In this document: in pieces, positions 54,845-64,000 of the stretch
Numbering within the stretch: the stretch's first letter is position 1
Layout of the letters: every line of letters begins with the position of its first letter
DNA from: Lineus longissimus
Lineage: Eukaryota > Nemertea > Pilidiophora > Heteronemertea > Lineidae
Direction of reading: 5' to 3'
Assembly: GCF_910592395.1 (NCBI RefSeq)
Contig: NC_088314.1
Location: 11,658,001-11,722,000, forward strand
DNA: 64,000 bases
Notes under the pieces: generated by a model
What the model saw: only the letters and a program-made list of their open reading frames with translations
What the model was told of the DNA's origin: nothing
Databases searched by the model: none
Position numbers and translations under genes: made by a program

Positions 54845-55925
54845 GTCATTATGGTTAAGAAACATGCCAGTTACAGCCTAATGGCCAACTTAAGCTATTT
54901 GACCTCTGTGACCTTGAATCCATGAGACACACATACTGTCGTTGCTAGATGTACCTATGATATCAAATTGGTGGCAATCAGGCAAGTACCATAGTTAAGG
55001 AAAAATCACATTTCTAAGGTTTTCAGACTTCGTCCCCTAGTGGCCAAATGGTGAATCAGATTGTATCGAACTTTGACACCTGAGATCACCGACAATAGGG
55101 TACATGTGTATCAAATTTGGGATCAATGGTCATTGTGGTTAAGAATCATGCCGTAGTTGCAGCCCATCAACCAACTTGCACCATCTGACCTCATTGACCT
55201 TGAAAAGTAGGTCAAATATAAAATCCATGTGGCATATACTGTGTCGTGGTTAGATGTACCCATGATATCAAATTGGTGGCAATCAAACAAGTAGTTAAGG
55301 AATAATCACATTTTTAAGGTTTTCAGGTTTGGCCCCCAGGTGGCGAAACGGTGAATTAAATCGGACCCAATTTCAGTCCCTGAGATGTGTACCAGATTTG
55401 AGATCAACGGTCACTGCCATTAAGAAACGTGCCGAACGGCCAACGTACGCCATTTGACCTCTCTGACCTTGAAAAGTAAGTCAAACCACAAATCCATGTG
55501 ACATACACTGTATTGTGGTTAAATGTACCCATAATATCAAATTGGTGGAAATAGGGCGCGTAGTTAAGGAATAATCACATTTTAAAGATTTTCAGGTTTG
55601 GCCCCCTATTGGCCAAACGGTGAATCAGATCGGACCCAATTTTGATCCCTAAGATCACCGGACTATTGGCTACATGTGTACCAAATTTGAGATAAATGGT
55701 CATTGCGGTTAAGAAACGTGCCATAGTAACAGCCTGATGCCAAATTTACGCCATTTGACCTCTGTGACCTTGAAAAGAAGGTCAAATCAAAAACATGTAT
55801 TATATGTCATATATCCTATCTAAGGAGTACCTACCATAAAAATTTTATCAAAAACAAACACTAATAAGTGAGATATCACACTATTTACATTTTCAGTTTT
55901 AGCCCCCTAGTGGCCAAGTCAAGAA
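54845..55925 (+). repeat. Family A monomers without element ends (A3)
   Basis: About four diverged ~290-bp monomers, with TGACCTCTGTGACCTTGAA at 54899, 55455 (CTCTCTG variant) and 55756, and GGCCCCC(A/T) cores near 55031, 55333, 55601 and 55903. The left and right termini typical of family A are not seen. Confidence 0.8.
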
Positions 55926-56592
55926 TCTCTCTTCTTAACTGGTATTACCAATTATGTGTATTATTGGATGATTCACAGATGCATAACAATAGGTAGGTCC
56001 TTGTCCTTTTCACCCATTATGCCTCATGTTGGTATGATGATGTCCTAACATTTTCATTGCATCGTCGTGGATACTTCAGAAATTCTGAACAATTTTTAGG
56101 CTGGGGGACCTTCTTTACTTGAGGTGTTTAGTTGCCATGGTTTCTTCGACAGTCACAACCAAGCAGATGCATGGTGACAATCCAAGGGACGACCAGCACT
56201 TGCAGTCTGGACCTTTATATCAAATCTGTTGGAAGTTCAACTTGAGACAAACCAGCCCAGTAGATGCATGGTCACAACCTTGGGGCAAGCAGTAAAGGCA
56301 GTCTGGACCTTAAAATCAAAATCATTTGAAGTGCAGATTGAGACATACCAGCCTAGTAGATGAGTGGTCACCACCAGAAACAGTCTCGACTTTTACATCA
56401 ATTCATTTGATTGAAGTGTAGGTTGGTTGTGACAAATTAGTCCACTGAACATGGTCCAGCCTAAGCTGAGAAGACCAGTAACAACCAGTCAAGCACCAAT
56501 TCCAAGGGGTATGATTTTTTACCCTGCATTGATAGCGAGTAAAAAACAAATACAGTGTTTATCAAAAGGTGTTATTCAAATGTTATTTTCAT
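55926..56592. repeat. Region with a diverged ~115-bp tandem repeat
   Basis: Between about 56150 and 56440 a unit containing AGTAGATGCATGGTCACAAC and GGCAGTCTGGACCTT recurs about 2.5 times. No gene is seen. Confidence 0.55.
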
Positions 56593-56627
56593 AACAAGAG
56601 GCCGAAGGGCCTGGCGCTCAGCTGAGT
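56593..56627 (+). repeat. Family B left terminus
   Basis: AACAAGAGGCCGAAGGGCCT then GGCGCTCAGCTGAG. One stem base differs from the other copies. Confidence 0.65.
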
Positions 56628-57990
56628 TATTATCATTAATATCTTCCCGGTGTTTAGTTCATTATGCATGAAAATGGCATGCTCCATGGTATTTGATATC
56701 CTTTTGCGTTCACTACGGTACCAATGTTTTTGGTTGACATAATTATGCCACTGTTCATTCCTCAATCCTGACCATAATTCGGGTGAAATCATCGTATGAA
56801 AATATTTACCAAAACATGAAGTTTATGCCATGAATGAGCATACTCATTGTCATAGCCTCGTTTACAAGTACGAAGTATTTTCCCGCGAATATTCAAAACT
56901 GCTTGGCTCCTTGCCAGTTAAATAACATGTGACTATACACAAAATAGAAAACTTTGATGGAAATTGTAAATCATTTTTTTATCTATCAGGGGAAACAAGC
57001 TGATGATGATCAAATAAATCATTCATGAGAAATCGTTTGCATGACGAAGTTAATGCTAAACCTTTTCTTGTGCTCTACTGCGCCACCGTAGTTTTCTATT
57101 TAGACCAGCGATGACGTCATTTCTGGTGATTCCCTACGTTGTCCAATGAGCGCTTTTTAAAATGTGCCATTTGGTATTGTACATTATGCAATGTATTTTT
57201 TCAGCGCTGCCAGTTGCCGAACAGAATGCCGTAGCTCCCTCAATTTCCAATCAATTTTTATGGGAGTGACATTATTGTATTGCTTAGAATGTCTACTTTT
57301 TACTCATGAAAGAATCGTAGAACTAAAACTTAATAGGCGAACAGAATCATGCCGATTCACTGCACATACTGTGGGAATTCTCCACTTCAAAATACATCGG
57401 CGATGTCATCGCGAACAGAGCATGCACTTCCGATATCGTTTTCACAGAAATGTGGCCGAATTTTCAAGAACTAATTTCTGAATTTAGTCCCAAAAGACCT
57501 TATGATAAATTGTGTTTTATCATAAATTGGCTACTATCCTACTATCCTAGTTTGGCAGGCACATCCTTCTTTCCTCACGCACCAGCACAGCGGAACACAG
57601 TGGTACACAGCATGGCAGTGTGCATATCATCGGGATCACTATATTCGCAGAAATATACTTTTTTCGAATCTCGGACAAATTACAATGTCCTGATAAAACT
57701 TAAGAGTAATCAACGCTCAAAACTGCTGAAGGTGGAAACGAACACGATCACAACTAAATATCATGAATATAATCCTAATCGTAATGTTCTTGACGTACGT
57801 TAGTGCTGTAGTTCACAATTGTTTCTAACGTTTTATAACTTTTTCTTTGTCCGTTCTTTGTGCAGTTGTGCAACAAAGCCTGAATCAGTATTTCGAATGG
57901 CCGTCGTTTGTGAACAGGTTTTCCTAAACGCTGTTCCGTTAACGTTAGTATACTAAGAATTACAATTACAATATCATGATCTTTATAAAT
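56628..57990. other. Intronic DNA with repeat D fragments
   Basis: A D-type start (GGGAGTGACATTATTGTATT) occurs at 57260-57279 and a TCAAGAACTAATTTCTGAAT block similar to 35274 at about 57462. Open frames at 57164-57803 overlap these repeats and show no domain. Confidence 0.45.
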
Positions 57991-58993
57991 ATGAAACGGC
58001 CAGGGGCCATTGTGCTCACCGTATAGATATTTGGTGCTTTGGAATTCATCCAGGTTAAGAAACATTGTACATGTATAGTATATAGGTCAAACCAAAGTCG
58101 GTATGACACGTGATGTATCGTTGCTTGGAGTAAGTACCATAAGAATATCATCAAAAACAAGTCACTAATAAATGAGATATTGCACTTTTTACCTATTTTA
58201 GTTTTGGCCTCCTGGTGGCCAAGTTGAGTACCAGATCAGATCGAAATTCGGTGTCCGAGGTAACATGACGTAGGGAGTCATGTGTACCAAATTTCAAGTT
58301 CATAGCTTTAGTGGTTAAGAAACGTGCCATAGTTACACTCAAACGACCAATTTATGCGATTTGACCTCTGTGACCTTGAAAAGCAGGTAAAATCAAAAAC
58401 TCATATGATATGTGATGTATCCTTGCTAGGAGAACCTACCATTAAAATGTTATTGAAAACGAATCACTAATAAGCGCGATATCTAGGCCCCCTGGTGGCC
58501 AAGTTAAGAATTAGACAGGACCGAAAATCAGTGTCACAAATCATCCGACCTAGGGAGTCATGTGTACCAAATTTCAAGTTCATAGCTTTATTGGTTAAAA
58601 AAACGTGCCACAGTTACACTCAAACGGCAAATTTACGCCATTTGACCTACGTGACCTCGAAAAGTAGGTAAAATCAAAAAAACGTATGATATTATGTGAT
58701 ATATCCTTGCTAGGAGAACCTACCATAAAAATTTAATCAAAAACAAATCACTAATAAGTGAGATATCACACTATTTATGTTTTCAGTTTTGGCCCCCTTG
58801 TGGCCAAGTCAAGAATCAGACCGGACCGGAATTCAGTGTCAAAGGTCATCTGACCTAGGGGGTCATGCATAAAAAGTTTTGAGTCCATAGCCCTAGCGGT
58901 TAAGAAACGTGCCACTGTTTTAGAAATAGGATGCGACGACGACGACAACGGACACTGCGGTGTTGTATAGACTCCCCTACGGTGAGCCAAAAA
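57991..58993 (+). mobile_element. Family A Helentron-like element, copy A4 (complete ends)
   Basis: The left end ATGAAACGGCCAGGGGCCAT, GCTCACCGTA and the right end CCCTACGGTGAGCCAAAAA bracket about three monomers and a (GAC)n tract at about 58932-58950. Cores at 58206, 58490 and 58793. Confidence 0.82.
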
Positions 58994-59204
58994 GCTAACA
59001 CTTTCTGGGGCATGGTGATTTTATTGAGAACTATAAATGCAGCATAGGGCAGCAATCATTTTCCCGGCCTTAGTGGTGATGCGTTAGCCTTTTTTCAAAT
59101 CGAAAAACTCTTTTCTTTTCTATTTCCCCGGCACTATTTTTCAAGATGGTGGCAACTTGCCTTTACCAGAGGCATCTTTAGTGTCAAGATTGGTTGCTCG
59201 AGTG

Positions 59205-59670
59205 TGGTCTCGAACTGTGAAATTGAAACACGGCCGGCAATGTGCAAAGTTACATTTTTGCCCAATACCGCCAACTGGTGACATGAATCGAAACCGATCT
59301 GTTTTATATTGAATCTGAATATTATGCAGACGTTTTCAACTTTATTTCAAACTTCTATCTGCTGGAATAAAGTGACAATATTTTTTCGCGTAATTTACAC
59401 TTTTTGCCCCCTTGTGAGCTGAATTTCAGTTGAATCGCGTTGAATTTTCTGTCAGCAGCATATCTTGTGCTGTTCTCCCCGACGGTCAGATTAGAAGTGC
59501 CTAGGTCTTACGGTTACAAAATGCCCGATTTTGTCCACTGACGGATGGATGGAGGGACGGATAGATCGAAGGACGGCCTGACCGATGGACGGATGGCCGG
59601 CCCGAAGGAAGGACGGATACCATTTGAATAGCTGATGGACTAGCTCCTCTGACTTTGTCAGCTGAGCTAG
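59205..59670 (+). repeat. Family B terminus
   Basis: GGCAATGTGCAAAGTTACA, AACTGGTGACATGAATCGAA, a long GGAC/GGAT microsatellite at about 59540-59630 and the closing GTCAGCTGAGCTAGAAA. Confidence 0.78.
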
Positions 59671-60559
59671 AAATTCACAACTTTGTAGGTTTTTAAGGAC
59701 CTGTACCAACACTGTCAGAATCAGAATGAATCCATGTAGTGTGGCACACGGCCACCAGCTCACCAAGCTGAGCCAGGGAGGTTGCATTATTCCAGAAGAA
59801 ATGCAACAACACAGCTCAACATCGTCAGCAGTAAATCTGAGAGGGAATGGACAAAATCAATCGATTGATTGATGAGATTATGTAATGAGCATGAGTGATG
59901 GGAAGGTAGAATCAGACCTGCATTCTGACAGGGGAGTGTCATACCGACGATCAGCCTGTGCCATTATTTATATACACCCAATGGAAAATTTTCTATGAAG
60001 TCTCATAAAATTGTCTTGTTCTGCAAGAAACTATAATTGTACCTTGTAATTTAAATGCTTGCATTCGGATCTAGGGAAGATTTGGAATGCAATTTATTCC
60101 TTATTCAGCCTATTTGCTAAATTAGACACATTGAAATGACCGTATATTGTGCCAATTCAAAAGTAAACAAAGCAGTATTTTCGATCTTTGAATGCGAGCT
60201 TTCGCCTAAATCTACCATATTACTGAACCAAATGTTATATGTAAGGTGTCAATCTCTTGGTTGATGTCTGGAGATCCGAAGGGAGGCATTAATCTTTCGT
60301 GGTCAGGCGATTTCTTGATTTTGAAAGGGATTTTCTGGTACTATATTGAAAAATCTTCGCTGGGTGCATATAAAATCTGGCATCGGCAGCTCGTGAGAAT
60401 GGGAATTGCCCGTCTGTCTGGAGGTCTGAATAGCCCAGATGGGAATAGAGAGGAAAATACCTGAATAAAAAAGTCTCCACCGCAAAGCTGGATACTAATT
60501 ACATTGTAACCAAGGTGTTTTCTACTTGCTAAAGGTGCAAACAAATGTCTGCTACTTAC
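59671..60559. other. Intron next to the donor, nothing recognised
   Basis: No coding frame with a domain. The 3' end of this stretch is the GTAAGT donor (minus strand, 60554-60559). Confidence 0.45.
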
Positions 60560-60660
60560 TGTATTGAGAATTTCCACATTAATCTTGCGTTGCTTGAGAT
60601 ATCGTATGATACCGAAATCAATCTTTGACTCAGGATCTCCTTTACCAACAATAAGAATAT
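60560..60660 (-). CDS. NDUFAF3: NDUFAF3-like complex I assembly factor, penultimate exon
   Basis: On the minus strand, acceptor GGTGTGTTTCAG and donor ACA|GTAAGT bound a 101-nt exon. It encodes ILIVGKGDPESKIDFGIIRY then LKQRKINVEILNT. VVG.G......I...LR.RGI.VE..DT is the segment just before ACATFNFL in NDUFAF3, and the exon joins the last exon at 14136 in phase 0. It begins with two bases of a split codon, so at least one more exon lies upstream. I did not recognise it in 60.7-64 kb. Confidence 0.82.
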
Positions 60661-60911
60661 CTGAAACACACCAAGGAAATAATCAGAACTGTAGTTTAAA
60701 AAATTACTAATCAGTAGGAACTACTGACAGTGACAGTCTCTCTGGATACATCATCAGACCATCCAGACCAACCTAGGTACTGCATTCTTTAATCTTAACT
60801 TTAGACCAGCCTAATTTAGGTGCTGCATCTTTTCGTCTTGATAGTACTCATACCTCAGGCAGATAAAGTATTTAAAACATGTTAACATTACACATGCTAA
60901 CATATTCAGTA

Positions 60912-61340
60912 ATGAAAAGGTCAGGAGCCATTGTGCTCAGTGTATTGATATTTGGTGGTGAAGAATTCATGCTTGTTAAGAAACAAGCTAGTATAGCCAA
61001 ATGGGAATAGCCCTGTAACCCATGTGAAAACCCATGTGACATATAATACTGTACATGGCGGTTAGATGTACCCTTGATATCAGATTGGTCACAATCGAGC
61101 AAGAAGTAAAGCAGTAATCAAATGTTTTAGGTTTTCAGATTTGGCCCCCTGCTGGCCAAGCAGAGAATCATATCAAACCAAACTTCAGCACCCGAGATCG
61201 CCGGACTATAGGGTACCATACATGTGCATCAAATGTGAGACCAACGGTCACTGCAGTTGAGAAAAGTGCCATACTAAAGACTAACAACTAGTTTACACCA
61301 TTTGACCTCTGTGACCTTGGTATTGCATGTAATGTATCCT
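60912..61340 (+). repeat. Family A element, copy A5 (truncated, diverged)
   Basis: Left end ATGAAAAGGTCAGGAGCCAT then GCTCAGTGTA, a core GGCCCCCTGCTGGCCAAG at 61143 and TTTGACCTCTGTGACCTTGG at 61300. No right terminus. Confidence 0.75.
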
Positions 61341-61807
61341 TGCTTGGAGCATGGGTCTCCAACCTCAGTATCCGGGCTGTCGCACCAACAAGCCCAGAAG
61401 CTGTGGAGGCTGCCAGCGACAAGCAGATAAACGTTCCGACAAGCCGATAATCTTGCCGACAAGCTCAAAAATTGTTTTTATTAGGTCCCTTTTTACATGT
61501 TTTAATAGCCAAACTATATTGAAAAAAATACAAGCCTATAGGCGAATATGGGTCGTCGCGTTGATGCCAGAACGTCCCCAAAGTTTGGAAATGTTGTTCT
61601 TAATTCCTCCGGGTTGGGGTACCTATGGCTTGATCAAATATATATCATAATACTATAAGGCGGCTCGCTAAAGTGCCATTTGGGGGTCGTGTTTCGTCTG
61701 GAAATTTTGCACGTTTGCAGGTGATATGTTATCCTGATGCAACGTCATGTTTATTTTCGGAAATTTACTTCAGCGGAGCAGTAATGAGGGATTTTTAATC
61801 GGACACG
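61341..61807. other. No gene recognised
   Basis: A 99-codon plus-strand frame (61351-61650) has no recognisable domain. Confidence 0.4.
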
Positions 61808-62707
61808 GTCAATTCTCCTTACAACTCACGGAAGCCAAGCCATTGCTGTTTAGTTATGCAGGGGATTAATGAATCACCTGCACTCCCACCCCACAGGGTG
61901 ACTAACACTACCTGTTGAATGGCTGGCTGTAGGGGGGTGATTGGAACAGCCTGTACACGTGTTGACCTGCTGAACCAAGGTTAATGTTATTTTTCAATCC
62001 ACGATTGTAGGCCTAGGTCACCTGATCTTCGAGATTTCGCGGGGAAAGAAATTGTAAACAAACGTATGTGTGCAGTTCAAATGTAAACAAAAATGTATTT
62101 TTGGTATTTTCGGTTGCTGGACTTGGGTTTTCTCGCAGTAAGGAGCTGGGGTCAAATTGGTGGTCTATTGTTTATGGGTGCTGTGTTAGCCAGAGCTAAC
62201 TCGTGATTATGAAGGTTACCATGGTATGTTTATGAGCTCACCACAGCTCTCAATACTTGATCTGAAGAGGCGCGCTGAACCTAAAATGGCCTTATCAGGG
62301 AGCTGCTCACGGTGCTGAACTTCTAGCTTGCCTGTCGAGTAAGTGCCTTGCCCGAGACCTGGCTACATGTAGGAAAAGCACGCATTTTAAAGTTATAGTA
62401 GTGATAGTGCAATTGGTTCGAGCCATTTGGAGGCCGACATGTGAAGGCCTATCTGCATGGGTACTCCTTCTCCGTATAAAAAGGCGCATATTGCTGACGA
62501 AGGAACGAGGCATTGCCTCATCATCTCTATCGGACCAACTGATATACTTTTATATGCACGCATACAGCACGCCACAGCTAGGTCCGAGTCTGTGGACAAA
62601 TGGTTGGTTTAATTTGTCTCTTCGATATGGCTCCTTTGATATTGCATTAGATGTTTATTGCAATTCAATCTATTCAAGGTATAGCCCATTTGAACCTGCC
62701 TGCGCCA
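61808..62707 (-). repeat. Dispersed repeat family C, copy 2 (inverted)
   Basis: Reverse-complement match to 37397-38272 over its length. Open frames at 62307-62513, 62393-62599 and 62401-62772 fall in the repeat and are not supported as genes. Confidence 0.85.
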
Positions 62708-63380
62708 CGGGTACAATGCTAGTGAATATTAATGTGGATAACTGGAAAATATTATACTCTAATGCCCAGTAAACGATTAGAGATATTTGTCAACATGAAA
62801 TTTTTGGTGAAATCGCAACAAATAAAAAACTCGATGTATAGTAATCTTATGTTTTCATTTGAACTTCAAACATATTTAAATGATATTAAATCAGTGAAAC
62901 ACAGGGCTTGTATCACAAAATTAATGCTGGAAGCCCATTGTCTAAGAATCAAAACTGGGAGACACTGTAGTCTAAGAAAGTGTGAGGTTTGCAAGTCAGG
63001 GGAGGTTGAGGATGATTTTCACTTCCTTGCGGTGTGCCCTAAATATGCGTCAAAACAGCAAAACTCATTGCAGTTGTAATAGAAGTGATCTCATTTTCTG
63101 TCTCTGTCGGATCTGACTACAATTTTTCTGAAAAATCCTTCACCTCCCTCTGCTGCGATTATCAACGAGTTCTTTAAACTGCGTAACTCTATATTGTCCT
63201 GATTTCCATTATTATGTTTTTGTCTTTAAATATTTGTGATCTTATTTTGTATACCCTGTAACTTTATATTGTATATTTTGTAATTATTTTATGTAACCGT
63301 TGGCCCCTAGTGGGCGTTTTATAGTCTGGGCTCCTGACCTCACTCTCGCTGTCGTAGGTCAGGCAATAACAAAAATCTAT
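62708..63380 (+). pseudogene. LINE ORF2 3' fragment
   Basis: The frame to 63079 encodes HRACITKLMLEAHCLRIKTG, CSLRKCEVCKSGEVEDDFHF and LAVCPKY, the C-terminal Cys/His motif (CxxC...HF...C) found after RT in many CR1-like LINEs. A frameshifted tail follows. It is 5'-truncated and lacks the catalytic core. It differs from the LINE at 24.7-30.1 kb, so it is a separate family. Confidence 0.7.
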
Positions 63381-64000
63381 AAATAGAACAATAGCTTAAA
63401 CCACCATTTCCACAAAAATTCTTATGCCTAATTTTTTTAAATATTATAAACAACCTATCCTGCAAAAACCAACGCAATCGGTCAAGGTTTAGCGTCCCAA
63501 ATCGTACTTTTGCGAAAATGACAATATCGCTAAAAGTGACGTCATTATATGGGGAAACCCCTTTGTCTGAAACATAAAATAACCGTAATCGCGCATTTTA
63601 AGAGTAATTCCGGTATTTCTACAGTGTAGAATGATGTGTTCAATAATAGTGCATAATCCTAGGACAGATATAGCGCTCAATTCGACCGTAAAACGATAAC
63701 TGGCTCGGGAAATTACAACAATGGCTGAATCTAAAAATAACACTCCTCTTTTCTGCCGTGTTATTTGTAGACGGTTGTTGTTACCTGACCCGTTCCTAAA
63801 CCCTACCAAAAGCCCGGAGATCGAGGTCAGAGAACCAGACTATTTAGCGTTTTAGAGTAATAAAGAATTTGAATTTGAATTTTTCCACCGCTGTACCTTA
63901 TTATCATAATTATGCCCACGTGATTAGCTGCTCGGTATTGACGAGCAAGTGACAGTCCTCATTTGCATGTACATTAATGTCATTATTATGGCTGACGCGA
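63381..64000. other. No gene recognised
   Basis: A 106-codon minus-strand frame (63489-63809) has no recognisable domain. AATAAAGAATTTGAATTTGA at 63859-63878 looks like another retroelement 3' tail. Confidence 0.35.

Larger units (their letters stand above)
14137..60559 (-). other. Single ~46.4-kb NDUFAF3 intron packed with transposons
   Basis: The donor (ACA|GTAAGT at 60559) and acceptor (TTTTCAG|GAT at 14137) are both phase 0, and joining them gives a continuous NDUFAF3-type sequence (..EILNT + DQACATFNFL..). I found no further NDUFAF3-like exon between them. Essentially all recognisable sequence inside is transposon-derived. Confidence 0.75.

Noticed and set aside
63489-63809. 106-codon minus-strand frame as an upstream NDUFAF3 exon
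   Set aside because: No match to the expected N-terminal region of NDUFAF3 and no splice sites in the right phase.

Overview
This is a eukaryotic, metazoan window, very probably from a marine invertebrate (deuterostome or lophotrochozoan; the sequence alone does not settle which). Protein-coding host DNA is sparse and split by GT/AG introns, and intergenic and intronic space is filled with many transposon classes: Ty3/Gypsy LTR, DIRS, CR1/L2-like LINEs, a tRNA-derived SINE, a Polinton-type DNA polymerase fragment, Kolobok-like, piggyBac-like, pogo-like and PIF/Harbinger-like DNA elements, and abundant Helentron-like repeats.

The only host gene I can name is an NDUFAF3-like mitochondrial complex I assembly factor on the minus strand. 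Its last exon (13795-14136) and the preceding exon (60560-60660) join in phase, so about 46.4 kb of the window (14137-60559) is one intron. Almost everything described between those points is a transposable element inside that intron.

Layout. 1-3.7 kb: dispersed repeat and unrecognised DNA. 3.7-4.8 kb: small piggyBac-like element with TTAA duplications. 5.4-6.2 kb: 3' part of a LINE. 6.85-13.6 kb: pogo-like element split by a complete-ended but internally deleted Ty3/Gypsy retrotransposon (7073-12972) with 212-bp LTRs, PBS, PPT, a 4-bp target duplication, and a textbook -1 ribosomal frameshift signal between gag and a MYND-finger/protease pol. 13.8-14.1 kb: NDUFAF3-like last exon. 15.1-18.7 kb: Helentron-like repeats. 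20.2-24.5 kb: decayed Polinton-type polymerase carrying a PIF/Harbinger-like MITE and a SINE. 24.6-30.2 kb: CR1/L2-like LINE interrupted by a Helentron-like element. 32293-49481: a large TTAA-flanked Kolobok-like transposon holding two convergent spliced genes, one with a P2X7-type cytosolic (ballast) domain and one encoding a DDE-like transposase. It was later invaded by a repeat and then by a DIRS retrotransposon (40373-46497). 49.8-60.5 kb: more Helentron-like repeats and unrecognised DNA. 60.56-60.66 kb: NDUFAF3-like exon. 60.9-64 kb: repeats and a LINE 3' fragment.

Nesting gives relative ages: NDUFAF3 intron, then repeat family A, then the Kolobok-like element inside A, then repeat D inside the Kolobok-like element, then DIRS at the edge of D, then a fold-back copy that moved D sequence to the other end of the DIRS. 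The most interesting signals are the Kolobok-like element with its P2X7-type gene, the -1 frameshift cassette next to a MYND finger, the fold-back DIRS terminus, and family A monomers that carry CTCF-like cores and clustered nuclear-receptor half-sites.
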